Assembly (NCBI GenBank): GCA_945639745.1
Contig: CALZEK010000084.1
Location: forward strand, 1-6,286
Length of the DNA stretch: 6,286 nucleotides
Reading direction: 5' to 3'
Source of the DNA: an uncultured Bacillaceae bacterium
GTDB lineage: Bacteria > Bacillota > Bacilli > Bacillales > Amphibacillaceae
Shown: positions 1-6,286 of the stretch, piece by piece
How positions within the stretch are numbered: position 1 is the first letter of the stretch
How the letters are laid out: each line of letters starts with the position of its first letter
Position numbers and translations under genes: made by a program
Notes under the pieces: generated by a model
What the model saw: only the letters and a program-made list of their open reading frames with translations
What the model was told of the DNA's origin: nothing
Databases searched by the model: none

Positions 1-630
1 ATTGGCTTTCAAGCAGGTGCAATGGATAGTAAATTTTGGATTTATGCCTTTAATAGTTTAAAAGTTTCAGGAATTGCTGCATTAATCAGTATGATAATTG
101 CATTACCTATTGTTTATTTAAAATCGCGTTACCCTAGTGTAATTTCTAAATTAATTGATAAATTAGCTTATTCTGGTTACGCCTTACCTGGTGTTATTGT
201 AGCATTAGGACTTGTTTTTGTGTTTAACAACACACCGCTTTATAATACCTTCTTTTTAATTATTATTGCATTTATTATCTTATTTTTACCTCAAGCCATG
301 CAAGCTCAGGAAGCTTCAATCAGTTTGCTTTCTCCGAGGATTGATGAAGCTGCTCAAAGTTTAGGGCAGCCTCCTTGGAAGGTTATGTTTACAGTTATTC
401 TTCCATCAATTTTACCTGGTGTTTTAGCAGGTGGGGCTCTTGTATTTGTCAGTTCAATCAAAGAACTACCAGCAACGCTTCTGCTGCGACCACCCGGCTA
501 CGATACAATGGCAATTCGAATTTGGGTAGAAGCAAGTGAAGCACTCTATCACTTAGCAGCACCACATGCTTTATTAATTATTTTACTGTCAATTATTCCT
601 CTACGCTATATGCTAAGAATGCAAAAATAA
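1..630 (+). CDS. Iron(III)-type ABC transporter permease, C-terminal part (5' end outside window)
   Basis: The frame is open from base 1; the first ATG (position 22) is internal, because the seven codons before it are in frame and continue the protein, so the true start lies upstream. The 209 visible residues form one binding-protein-dependent permease domain with about five to six membrane helices. The cytoplasmic EAA loop that docks on the ATPase is clear: its Glu-Ala-Ala starts at base 346, followed by the conserved Gly and, near 400-405, Leu-Pro. Further on, a KELPATLLLRP stretch and a following Tyr-Asp-Thr/Arg-Ile-Trp region are typical of the second half of fused two-domain ferric iron permeases (FbpB/SfuB/FutB type). 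By family knowledge it moves Fe3+ delivered by a binding protein across the membrane. Its ATPase and binding-protein genes would be expected upstream, outside the window. The substrate is inferred from family resemblance; another Fe3+-like, thiamine or small-anion substrate is possible. The gene ends at a terminator shared with convergent smpB. Confidence 0.88.
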   Translation: MGFQAGAMDSKFWIYAFNSLKVSGIAALISMIIALPIVYLKSRYPSVISKLIDKLAYSGYALPGVIVALGLVFVFNNTPLYNTFFLIIIAFIILFLPQAMQAQEASISLLSPRIDEAAQSLGQPPWKVMFTVILPSILPGVLAGGALVFVSSIKELPATLLLRPPGYDTMAIRIWVEASEALYHLAAPHALLIILLSIIPLRYMLRMQK

Positions 631-678
631 AACCATCAAAATATCTTTTTAAAGATATTTTGATGGTTTTTTATTTTA
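631..678. terminator. Bidirectional intrinsic terminator between the convergent permease and smpB genes
   Basis: An 18-base perfect inverted repeat (arms 631-648 and 651-668) is separated by only two bases; in RNA the innermost A-U pairs would open to give a workable loop. On the plus strand it is followed by a T-rich tract (667-677). On the minus strand the bases after the stem, the complement of 621-630, are also T-rich. It therefore suits termination of both the permease transcript and the smpB transcript. It is very tight: the minus-strand T tract lies in the last codons of the permease, and the plus-strand T tract runs into the smpB stop codon. Confidence 0.9.
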
Positions 679-1143
679 GCGATAATTATCTTTCATTGCA
701 CGATCGATATCACGTTTCATTTGTTTTTGCTTTAAATCGTGTCGTTTATCATATTGCTTCTTACCACGACCTAAACCTATTAAAAGCTTTGCATAACCAT
801 TTTTTATATATAATTTTAATGGGACAATTGTATAACCTTGTCGTTGTGTTAAACCAACTAAATTATCAATTTGGCTACGATGTAAGAGTAATTTACGTGT
901 TCGAGTTGGGTCATGATTATAACGATTACCTTGTTCATAGGGAGCTATATGCATATTAATTAATTGCGCTTCTCCATTTAAGATTCTTACGTGAGCATCA
1001 TTTAAACTTACTTTTCTCCCCCGGATTGATTTAATTTCAGTTCCCTGTAAAACAATCCCTGCTTCATATGTTTCTTCAATAAAATAATCATGTGATGCTT
1101 TTCTGTTTTGCGCTAAAGGACGCTCAAATTGCTTTTTTGACAT
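676..1143 (-). CDS. smpB: SsrA-binding protein SmpB (trans-translation)
   Basis: This 155-residue protein has the full usual length for SmpB. SmpB binds tmRNA and brings it to ribosomes stalled on non-stop mRNA, where its C-terminal tail takes the place of the missing codon in the decoding channel. Visible family signatures are the ENRKA-like N-terminal stretch (here [10 protein letters not shown], residues 11-20), GTEIKS at 34-39, an [11 protein letters not shown] stretch at 63-73, NHDP with the following RTRKLLL at about 76-87, and GKKQYDKR at 127-134. A Lys/Arg-rich tail at about 135-155 is expected to form a helix. The ATG at 1143 is preceded by a nine-base AAAGGAGGT ribosome binding site (1149-1157) with a five-base spacer, a near-perfect match to the 16S 3' end. 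It lies 19 bases after the rnr stop, so it is co-transcribed with rnr, which acts in the same RNA-quality pathway. It is the last gene of its unit, and no tmRNA gene follows directly. Confidence 0.98.
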   Translation of the reverse strand: MSKKQFERPLAQNRKASHDYFIEETYEAGIVLQGTEIKSIRGRKVSLNDAHVRILNGEAQLINMHIAPYEQGNRYNHDPTRTRKLLLHRSQIDNLVGLTQRQGYTIVPLKLYIKNGYAKLLIGLGRGKKQYDKRHDLKQKQMKRDIDRAMKDNYR

Positions 1144-1162
1144 GAGTTACCTCCTTTATCTG

Positions 1163-3289
1163 TTACTTTACAAACTCAAAATCAATCGCATGTTCATCTA
1201 AATTCACTTTAATTACACGCACTTCAACCTCATCGCCTATTCGGTAAACATTACCTGTTCGCTCCCCAATTAATGTTTGATGACGTTCATCAAAGTTATA
1301 GTAATCGTCTGTCATGTAACTGACATGAATTAAACCTTCAATTGTGTTTTCTAATTCGATGAACAATCCAAAGTTCGTTACAGAACTAATAATGCCTGGA
1401 TACGTTTCACCAATTTTATCTTTCATATATTCTGCTTTCTTTAAATCATCTACTTCACGTTCAGTATCAATTGCTGCACGTTCCATTGCTGATGTATGTT
1501 GAGCGATGTCAGGTAATGCTTCTTTCCATTTCTTGATTGTTTTACTATTCATATCATTATTTAATAAATACGTCCGAATTAAACGGTGGACAATCAAGTC
1601 TGGATAACGTCTAATTGGCGATGTAAAGTGTGTATAATAATCTGTTGCAAGTCCAAAATGTCCAATACTATCTGGATTATATTTAGCTTGTTTCATTGAT
1701 CTAAGTAATAATTTTGAAATAACCATCTCTTCACGTTCACCTTTAACCTTTGTTAATGCTTTTTGTAATTCTAAGGGGTGAGTTGAATCTTTTGAACCTT
1801 TTATTTGATAACCAAGACCTGCTAAAAATTCAAAGAAATGTTCTAACTTTCCTTCGTCTGGATTTTCGTGAATACGATGAATAAATGGTACTTCTAACCA
1901 ATGAAAATGTTCAGCTACTGTTTCATTTGCTGCTAACATAAATTCTTCAATTAATTTCTCTCCGACTTGACGATCGCGAATCACAACATCAGTTGGATGT
2001 CCTTTTTCATCGACAATCACTTGAGATTCTTTAAAATCAAAATCAATTGCACCACGTTGGTTACGTTTTTTTCGTAAATTAGTTGCTAACTCTTCCATCG
2101 CCTCAAACATTGGTACTAGTTCATTAAATTTTTGACGTATTTCTTCATTTTTATTTACTAATATCTCATTAACATCGTCATATGTCATACGTTCTGTTGT
2201 TCGAATAACACTTTCAAATATCTCATGATTAACAACTTCACCTGTTGGATCGATTTCCATTTCACATCCTAAGGTAAGACGATCTTCTCCACGATTAAGT
2301 GAACATATGCCATTTGAAAGACGATGTGGAATCATTGGAATAACGCGATCAACTAAATAAACACTTGTTCCACGTTCATTTGCTTCTTTATCCATTTCTG
2401 AATCTTCGTTTAAATAATAGCTTACATCGGCAATATAAACACCCAGTAAATGATTACCATTTGCTAATTTTTCTACTCTAATCGCGTCATCTAAATCTTT
2501 TGCATCAGCACCATCAATCGTAACAATTGTTTCTTCACGTAAATCTTTACGTCCAGTTAAATCTGATGATTTAATTTCATCAGGCGTCTGTTCTGCTTCT
2601 TTCAAAACTTCTTTTGGAAAATCGATTTTAATACCATGTTTATGAATAATTGAAATAATATCAATACCTGGATCATTTTTGTGTCCTAAGATTTGAATTA
2701 TTTCACCTTCTGAATTTTTTCTACCTTCTGGATACTTTGTAATATGGGCAATCACTTTATGTCCATGGATAGCGCCTTTTGAATTAGCTTTCGTCACAAA
2801 TAAATCATTAGGCATACGTTTATCATCAGGTACGACAAAACCAAATGTTTTATTATCTTCATATGTCCCTACAACAACATAGTTCGCCCGTTCAACTACA
2901 CGAATAATCGTTCCTTCAGGACGATGTTTTAATACCCCTTCTTTATCTAATCGAACAAGGACAATATCATTGTTCATTGCTGAATTCAGTTCATTTGCGT
3001 GGACATAAATATCTTGTTGCTCAGGATCTTCAGGTATGATAAAAGCAAATCCTTTTTTATTCATTTCTACTTTTCCACGAATCAAATTCATTTTCTCAGG
3101 CAAACCAAAACGGTTTTTCCGAGTTTTAACTAGATCCCCAGATCCTTCTAATTCATTTAACACTTTAACTAATTGTTTAAAATCTGCAGTTTCTGTTAAG
3201 CCGAGCGCATCTTCTAATTCTTGTACCGATAATGGTCTCGTACCTGTTTCTTTAAAATATGATATGATTTGTTCTTTTAATTCTTTCAT
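1163..3289 (-). CDS. rnr: Ribonuclease R (3'-5' exoribonuclease), short C-terminus
   Basis: This 708-residue RNase R hydrolyses RNA processively from the 3' end and can work through structured RNA such as rRNA fragments and non-stop mRNA. Domains in order are an N-terminal winged helix (about 1-65), two cold-shock OB folds (about 68-130 and 135-205), the RNB catalytic domain (about 250-575) and an S1 RNA-binding domain (about 627-707). The magnesium-binding acidic cluster is complete: Asp259, Asp265, Asp267 and Asp268 match the four essential aspartates of RNase II. The TSVYL motif (308-312) and the [12 protein letters not shown] region (554-565), with the catalytic arginine, are also present. 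The start ATG at 3289 follows an AGAAGGTG ribosome binding site (3294-3301) and lies 18 bases after the esterase stop. The odd feature is the end: the protein stops within about a residue of the S1 domain, whereas B. subtilis and S. aureus homologs are about 780-790 residues and carry a basic tail. Catalysis should be intact. Confidence 0.97.
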   Translation of the reverse strand: MKELKEQIISYFKETGTRPLSVQELEDALGLTETADFKQLVKVLNELEGSGDLVKTRKNRFGLPEKMNLIRGKVEMNKKGFAFIIPEDPEQQDIYVHANELNSAMNNDIVLVRLDKEGVLKHRPEGTIIRVVERANYVVVGTYEDNKTFGFVVPDDKRMPNDLFVTKANSKGAIHGHKVIAHITKYPEGRKNSEGEIIQILGHKNDPGIDIISIIHKHGIKIDFPKEVLKEAEQTPDEIKSSDLTGRKDLREETIVTIDGADAKDLDDAIRVEKLANGNHLLGVYIADVSYYLNEDSEMDKEANERGTSVYLVDRVIPMIPHRLSNGICSLNRGEDRLTLGCEMEIDPTGEVVNHEIFESVIRTTERMTYDDVNEILVNKNEEIRQKFNELVPMFEAMEELATNLRKKRNQRGAIDFDFKESQVIVDEKGHPTDVVIRDRQVGEKLIEEFMLAANETVAEHFHWLEVPFIHRIHENPDEGKLEHFFEFLAGLGYQIKGSKDSTHPLELQKALTKVKGEREEMVISKLLLRSMKQAKYNPDSIGHFGLATDYYTHFTSPIRRYPDLIVHRLIRTYLLNNDMNSKTIKKWKEALPDIAQHTSAMERAAIDTEREVDDLKKAEYMKDKIGETYPGIISSVTNFGLFIELENTIEGLIHVSYMTDDYYNFDERHQTLIGERTGNVYRIGDEVEVRVIKVNLDEHAIDFEFVK

Positions 3290-3307
3290 TTTGCACCTTC
3301 TTTCAAA

Positions 3308-4054
3308 TTAATTTTTCCAATTTAATGATTCTAAAAAGTTATAAATATCTTCATGTAACATATTTTTCTCTTTACCAAAAGTAATGAGGTGTGTTGAATT
3401 TTCATACCACTTTATCTGTTTTTCTTCTGTTGAGACATGGTCATAAATAAAGTTAGCACTCTCAGGATTAATAATTTCATCATGACGTGCTTGAACGACA
3501 AATGTTGGAATCTTAACTTCTTTTATTATACCATTTACCTCATTAACAAACATCTCTATTTCTTTAAACAACTTGGAAGAGTTATCTTGAATTAAATCCA
3601 CTTCTTTTTTAATAGTTGTTTCATCTTTTTCTTCAAATTGCTTAAATTGTCTTGTGAAGTTTAAATAAGCACTCATTAATTGCTTTTCATTATCAAAGTA
3701 TGCTGGTGCACACATTGGAATCATAGCTTTTACATCGTATTCTGTTGCTAGTTTTAATCCCAGTGCTCCGCCCATGGATAACCCTGCAACAGCAATTTCA
3801 TCATAACCTAACTCTTTTAAATGATGGTATGCTGCTAAAACATCTTCCCACCAATCTTCTGGTGAAGATTTAATCAGTTCTTCTGGTGCTACACCATGGC
3901 CTTTATAGATCGGTGCATGAGTTGTATAACCTTGCTTTTCAAGATATCGTCCAAGCATTCTAACATCTGCTGAATGCCCTGTAAAACCATGCAGTAATAA
4001 TACTGCTCGCTTTCCTGCTTCAAATGTAAATGGTTCAGGTAATTTTATTTTCAT
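3308..4054 (-). CDS. est: Carboxylesterase, alpha/beta hydrolase (Est30/YvaK-like)
   Basis: This 248-residue alpha/beta hydrolase is the same size as the Geobacillus stearothermophilus Est30 enzyme, and its catalytic residues fall at almost the same positions. The oxyanion-hole motif HGFTG is at 22-26, the nucleophile Ser93 sits in GLSMGG (91-96), the acid is Asp192 in the RHDEI stretch and the base is His222 in STHLI. A helical cap region lies between about 117 and 180. There is no signal peptide, so it is cytoplasmic. The family hydrolyses short- to medium-chain carboxylic esters; the natural substrate is unknown, and monoacylglycerol-lipase-like activity is another possibility. The ATG at 4054 is preceded by AAGGAG (4065-4070) with a ten-base spacer. 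It sits first in a tight unit with rnr and smpB, just after the terminator that follows secG. No convincing promoter of its own is visible, so it probably depends on read-through from secG. The gene symbol follows staphylococcal usage. Confidence 0.95.
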   Translation of the reverse strand: MKIKLPEPFTFEAGKRAVLLLHGFTGHSADVRMLGRYLEKQGYTTHAPIYKGHGVAPEELIKSSPEDWWEDVLAAYHHLKELGYDEIAVAGLSMGGALGLKLATEYDVKAMIPMCAPAYFDNEKQLMSAYLNFTRQFKQFEEKDETTIKKEVDLIQDNSSKLFKEIEMFVNEVNGIIKEVKIPTFVVQARHDEIINPESANFIYDHVSTEEKQIKWYENSTHLITFGKEKNMLHEDIYNFLESLNWKN

Positions 4055-4080
4055 ACTTTATGCTCTCCTTACAGTCATTA

Positions 4081-4115
4081 AAATAAAAACCCTTATCACA
4101 AGTGAGTGATAAGGG
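4081..4115 (-). terminator. Intrinsic terminator after secG, upstream of the esterase gene
   Basis: A ten-base perfect stem (arms 4106-4115 and 4090-4099, each with three G-C pairs at the base) encloses a six-base loop (4100-4105). Read on the minus strand it is followed at once by five Ts, an A and three more Ts (4089 down to 4081). It lies 13 bases past the secG stop and 27 bases before the esterase start. It would end the secG message and let only a fraction through to esterase-rnr-smpB, setting lower expression for those genes. Confidence 0.88.
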
Positions 4116-4128
4116 AGGTAATTTATCA

Positions 4129-4359
4129 TTATAATACATAAGCACTTATAAATGCTAACACAAAAAATATTGTCGCTGTGATAATCGTTCCACGATGAAG
4201 AACTAAATCAAGTCCTCTTGCCTTTTTCTTTCCAAATAATTGTTCAGCTCCACCTGAAATTGCACCTGATAAACCTTCACTCTTACCAGGTTGTAGAACT
4301 ATAAATATAATCATAACAATTGCACTAATAATTAATAATGTATTAATTAAAACACTCAC
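4129..4359 (-). CDS. secG: Preprotein translocase subunit SecG
   Basis: This 76-residue membrane protein has the usual Gram-positive SecG length. SecG is the small accessory subunit of the SecYEG channel and supports SecA-driven protein export across the cytoplasmic membrane. Two transmembrane helices (about 3-22 and 57-76) flank the family's most conserved stretch, from the LQPGKSEG turn (22-29) through [13 protein letters not shown] (31-43) to the basic KKKARGLD segment (44-51). The start is a GTG at 4357-4359, chosen because an AGGAGG box lies eight bases upstream and no in-frame ATG is nearby. A promoter-like sequence is found 40-70 bases upstream. It is followed by its own terminator before the esterase gene. 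secG heading esterase-rnr-smpB is a conserved order in Bacilli, which supports both the identity and the cluster. Confidence 0.97.
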   Translation of the reverse strand: MSVLINTLLIISAIVMIIFIVLQPGKSEGLSGAISGGAEQLFGKKKARGLDLVLHRGTIITATIFFVLAFISAYVL

Positions 4360-4367
4360 GACCTACG

Positions 4368-4373
4368 CCTCCT
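4368..4373 (-). promoter_or_regulatory. Ribosome binding site fixing the GTG start of secG
   Basis: The minus strand reads AGGAGG here, eight bases before the GTG at 4359. This strong site and its spacing settle the non-ATG start of secG. Confidence 0.85.
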
Positions 4374-4398
4374 AGATAAAGAAACAATAACTACTGTT

Positions 4399-4428
4399 AG
4401 TTTATCATATATTGCTTTTATTTAGCAA
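4399..4428 (-). promoter_or_regulatory. Putative sigma-A promoter of secG
   Basis: On the minus strand a -35-like TTGCTA (4423-4428) and a -10-like TAAACT (4399-4404) are separated by 18 bases. A TG at the extended -10 position (TGA directly before TAAACT) adds support. Transcription would start near 4392, giving a leader of about 33 bases before the GTG of secG. The -10 matches consensus at only four of six positions, so this is a prediction. No clear terminator hairpin lies between the end of the YjiH gene and this site, so read-through from that gene may add to secG transcription. Confidence 0.5.
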
Positions 4429-4441
4429 GGCATAGTCATAG

Positions 4442-5785
4442 TTAAAAGAGTAAATGAGCAATCCCTACAATAATTGGTAAAGTAATAAGAGTTCTTAGTA
4501 AGAAGACAAAGACTAAGTCAATAAATTTAACTGGTACTTTTGAACCAAGTAAGACACCACCGACTTCAGACATATAAATAAGTTGAGTCACAGATAATAC
4601 AGCAATAATAAAACGTGTCATATCTGATTCAATTGATGCACCAATAACAGCTGGTAAAAACATATCTGCAAAACCAATTAATATAGTTTCTGAAGCTTCT
4701 TTAGCATACGGAACTTGCATTAATTCTAATAAAGGAATAAAGGGCATTCCTAACCATTCAAATAATGGTGTAAATTCTGCAAAGATAAGTGCAATCAATC
4801 CAAATGCCATCACTATTGGTGCAACACCCATCCACATATCTAAAACATTTTGTAAGCCTCTTTTAAAGAAAAGTGAAAAACTTGGCGAATTTTCTGCACG
4901 ATCCAAAGCTTTTTTATAACCATAAGAAAACAAACTGTAGCTTTCAGGAATTTTTTCTTCACCTTGTGACTCTACACCATCCATATATGTATCAGGAATC
5001 CGTGATAATGGTGGGATTCTTGGCATAATTAGTGCAGCTATTACTCCAGCAATAATAACCGTTAAATAAAATGGAATAAACATATGTTCAAGCCCCACTG
5101 TTTCAATAATGACAAGTGTAAAAGTAATAGATACAACTGAGAATGTCGTCCCAATAATGACTGATTCTCTTCTTGTATAGTGGCCCTCTTCATATTGTTT
5201 ACTCGTCAATAAGACGCCAATTGTGCCATCCCCTACCCAAGAAGCTAAACTATCTACCGAAGCTCGACCTGGTAATCTAAATAACGGACGCATTATTTTT
5301 GTCATTAATGTACCAAATAAATCTAATAATCCAAAATCCATTAGTAACGGAAGAAATAATCCAGCAAATAAAAAGACAGCAAATAATGTATGCAGTAATC
5401 CACCTAAAAGTAAATCACCCGTATCTTCACTATAAATTGCTTCTGTTCCCAATTGATAATAAACCATCACAGCAAAAACAGCTGCAATAATCCGAGTAAT
5501 TGTCCAAAAAGTATTAACATTGAATAAATTATTTATAAAAGGAAATCGTTCGTACTTGTTTCCACCTAATTTAATGACTACCGTTAATATCGCTGTTATC
5601 ACAATAATCAGCATCATAATTAATGATAAATAATTAGCTAATATAGTTTCCACAAAACCAGCCAAGATTCCAATTGGTATCGTAAAACCATCATCTACTT
5701 TAATTGGCGTTATAAATAAAAGTATACCTATCAATGAAGGTATAATAAATTTTAAATGAGTTGAAATCGGATATTTTTTTTGCAC
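4442..5785 (-). CDS. YjiH-family nucleoside-recognition (Gate) domain membrane protein
   Basis: This polytopic membrane protein of 447 residues (from the GTG start) has about ten hydrophobic segments, with groups near residues 13-30, 40-73, 95-112, 126-152, 208-228, 237-256, 318-340, 370-408 and 418-445. The central part (about 125-240) holds the Gate/nucleoside-recognition fold, with a recognisable run from PLFRLPGR (167-174) through SWVGDG (182-187) to a conserved LLTSKQYEEG stretch (192-201). A charged cytoplasmic loop lies at about 262-310. The family resembles nucleoside transporters and spore-maturation Gate proteins, but a transported substrate is not established, so the role is inferred as a transporter or transport-associated protein. 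The start chosen is GTG at 5785: a GGAGGT box lies seven bases upstream of it, while the longer reading from 5806 has no ribosome binding site and would place this box inside its own coding region. It lies upstream of secG on the same strand, 82 bases apart. Confidence 0.88.
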   Translation of the reverse strand: MQKKYPISTHLKFIIPSLIGILLFITPIKVDDGFTIPIGILAGFVETILANYLSLIMMLIIVITAILTVVIKLGGNKYERFPFINNLFNVNTFWTITRIIAAVFAVMVYYQLGTEAIYSEDTGDLLLGGLLHTLFAVFLFAGLFLPLLMDFGLLDLFGTLMTKIMRPLFRLPGRASVDSLASWVGDGTIGVLLTSKQYEEGHYTRRESVIIGTTFSVVSITFTLVIIETVGLEHMFIPFYLTVIIAGVIAALIMPRIPPLSRIPDTYMDGVESQGEEKIPESYSLFSYGYKKALDRAENSPSFSLFFKRGLQNVLDMWMGVAPIVMAFGLIALIFAEFTPLFEWLGMPFIPLLELMQVPYAKEASETILIGFADMFLPAVIGASIESDMTRFIIAVLSVTQLIYMSEVGGVLLGSKVPVKFIDLVFVFLLRTLITLPIIVGIAHLLF

Positions 5786-5792
5786 GTTAGTT

Positions 5793-5798
5793 ACCTCC
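5793..5798 (-). promoter_or_regulatory. Ribosome binding site deciding the GTG start of the YjiH gene
   Basis: The minus strand reads GGAGGT, seven bases ahead of the GTG at 5783-5785. In-frame GTG (5804-5806) and ATG (5801-5803) codons lie upstream of this box and have only AT-rich sequence before them. The box therefore points to the shorter protein. Confidence 0.85.
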
Positions 5799-5812
5799 GT
5801 CATCACGTATTA

Positions 5813-5838
5813 ATTATACATTACAACGTATAATTATA
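5813..5838 (-). promoter_or_regulatory. Putative promoter region of the YjiH gene (two TATAAT elements)
   Basis: Two perfect TATAAT hexamers occur on the minus strand at 5813-5818 and 5833-5838, exactly 20 bases apart. The nearer one would start transcription around 5805, leaving a leader of about 20 bases with the GGAGGT box, which agrees with the GTG start at 5785. Neither has a good -35 at standard spacing, and in AT-rich DNA such hexamers arise by chance, so the exact promoter is uncertain. Confidence 0.4.
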
Positions 5839-5848
5839 AGATGCAACT

Positions 5849-5870
5849 AATAAACAATATAAAGTTTATT
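5849..5870. repeat. Short inverted repeat in the divergent spacer, possible operator
   Basis: Seven-base arms (AATAAAC at 5849-5855 and its exact complement at 5864-5870) are separated by eight bases. The repeat lies just upstream of the outer TATAAT of the YjiH gene, where a regulator could act. It is made almost wholly of A and T in an AT-rich spacer, so chance is a serious alternative. The rest of the 217-base spacer (5786-6002) shows no RNA gene, small coding frame or terminator that I can support. Confidence 0.25.
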
Positions 5871-6002
5871 CTGATTATTCTTTATAAAATATTGCTGATT
5901 AATTACATCTACATAACAATTCCTTTTAAATTCTTAAAGATTTTGATTTTTTTATATTTTTTAAAAGAAATAGTGTATGCTTAAAGTAAGAGGTGAACAC
6001 TT

Positions 6003-6286
6003 ATGCAAAGAGATTCTTTTTATGATAATGCAAGAGTTGGCTTAATATTCCTTGTTGTGTTTGGTCATCTTCTCCAACCTTATACCAATCTATCAACTGG
6101 TTCTCAAGCATTATATACATGGATATACACTTTTCATATGCCTGCTTTTATTTTAATTTCTGGTTTTTTTGCTAGAGGTAGTAGGCAACCTAAATATGTT
6201 TTGAATTTAATTAATAAATTATTGCTTCCATATATTCTTTTTCAATTAATGTATTGAGGTTATTATTTTTTTATTTTTTAATATAA
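6003..6286 (+). pseudogene. Acyltransferase-3 family membrane protein, interrupted or truncated after 84 codons
   Basis: The ATG at 6003 has an AGAGGTGA ribosome binding site (5989-5996) with a six-base spacer, so the start is well supported. The 84 residues match the N-terminus of the acyltransferase-3 family (OafA/YkrP-like proteins, usually about 330-380 residues). An N-terminal FYDNAR stretch leads into a first membrane helix carrying the family's Arg-x10-His motif (Arg11 and His22). A second helix follows with FHMPAFILISGFF (44-56), and a third begins at about 72 with LLLPYILFQL. Complete members are integral membrane enzymes that transfer acyl groups to sugars or cell-wall and surface molecules. 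Here a TGA at 6255-6257 stops the frame in the middle of the third helix, and a second in-frame TAA follows at 6279-6281. The bases between still encode an aromatic membrane-like segment, as expected of the intact gene. The product would lack most of the domain and should be inactive. The window ends here, so a sequencing or contig-end error is a real alternative. Confidence 0.72.

Noticed and set aside
660..959. Plus-strand open frame of 99 codons opposite smpB
   Set aside because: It is the antisense shadow of smpB, begins inside the terminator and has no ribosome binding site or family resemblance.
3036..3311. Plus-strand open frame of 91 codons opposite the rnr start
   Set aside because: It lies antisense to well-conserved RNase R N-terminal coding sequence and has no family features.
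4065..4125. Attenuator in which the CCTCCC segment after secG pairs either with the terminator arm or with the esterase ribosome binding site
   Set aside because: The alternative pairing is about seven bases with a bulge, much weaker than the ten-pair terminator stem, so a real switch is not supported.
5223..5490. Two overlapping plus-strand frames opposite the YjiH gene
   Set aside because: Both are antisense to a conserved membrane protein; their composition is low-complexity Asn/Lys/Ser-rich or unremarkable and no ribosome binding sites fit.
5943..5981. Promoter for the acyltransferase gene (TTGATT at 5943-5948 and TATGCT at 5976-5981)
   Set aside because: The spacing is 27 bases, far from 17, and no better pair or sigma-B-like arrangement with correct spacing was found in the T-rich tract.
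6255..6257. TGA read as tryptophan (alternative genetic code) in the acyltransferase
   Set aside because: The five other genes use TAA stops and TGG for Trp and contain no in-frame TGA, and the frame meets a TAA soon after anyway. A bacillal host with the standard code is far more likely.

Overview
This AT-rich window (roughly one third G+C by eye, not counted) carries a Gram-positive core-genome block and looks like a low-GC Firmicute, most likely Bacillales and possibly Staphylococcaceae. The evidence is the order secG - carboxylesterase - rnr - smpB on one strand, a short Gram-positive-type SecG, an Est30-like esterase, strong AGGAGG-type ribosome binding sites and TAA stops. I cannot fix the genus from the sequence alone.

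Layout. Positions 1-630 (+) hold the 3' part of an iron(III)-type ABC transporter permease that enters from outside the window. It meets the minus-strand block head-on at a compact bidirectional terminator (631-678). The minus-strand block, read right to left, is a YjiH-family nucleoside-recognition (Gate) membrane protein (4442-5785), secG (4129-4359), a carboxylesterase (3308-4054), rnr (1163-3289) and smpB (676-1143). A factor-independent terminator lies between secG and the esterase, so the downstream three genes are probably fed by partial read-through of it. esterase-rnr-smpB are packed with gaps of only about 18-19 bases and form one transcription unit. After a 217-base AT-rich divergent spacer, an acyltransferase-3-type membrane protein begins on the plus strand at 6003. 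Its reading frame is stopped after 84 codons, just before the window ends.

How the genes relate. SecG is the small accessory subunit of the SecYEG protein-export channel. RNase R is a 3'-5' exoribonuclease that degrades structured RNA and is recruited to non-stop mRNA during trans-translation. SmpB is the protein partner of tmRNA in that same rescue pathway. The esterase is a long-standing member of this conserved cluster with no clear link to RNA decay. The YjiH protein, the iron permease and the acyltransferase flank the core cluster and are not functionally tied to it in any way the sequence shows.

I found no new multi-gene system. The points worth a second look are a start-codon correction for the YjiH gene, an RNase R that ends right after its S1 domain without the usual basic tail, the absence of ssrA (tmRNA) directly after smpB, a terminator that splits the secG cluster, and the interrupted acyltransferase at the window edge. 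No gene-free stretch exceeds 300 bases.
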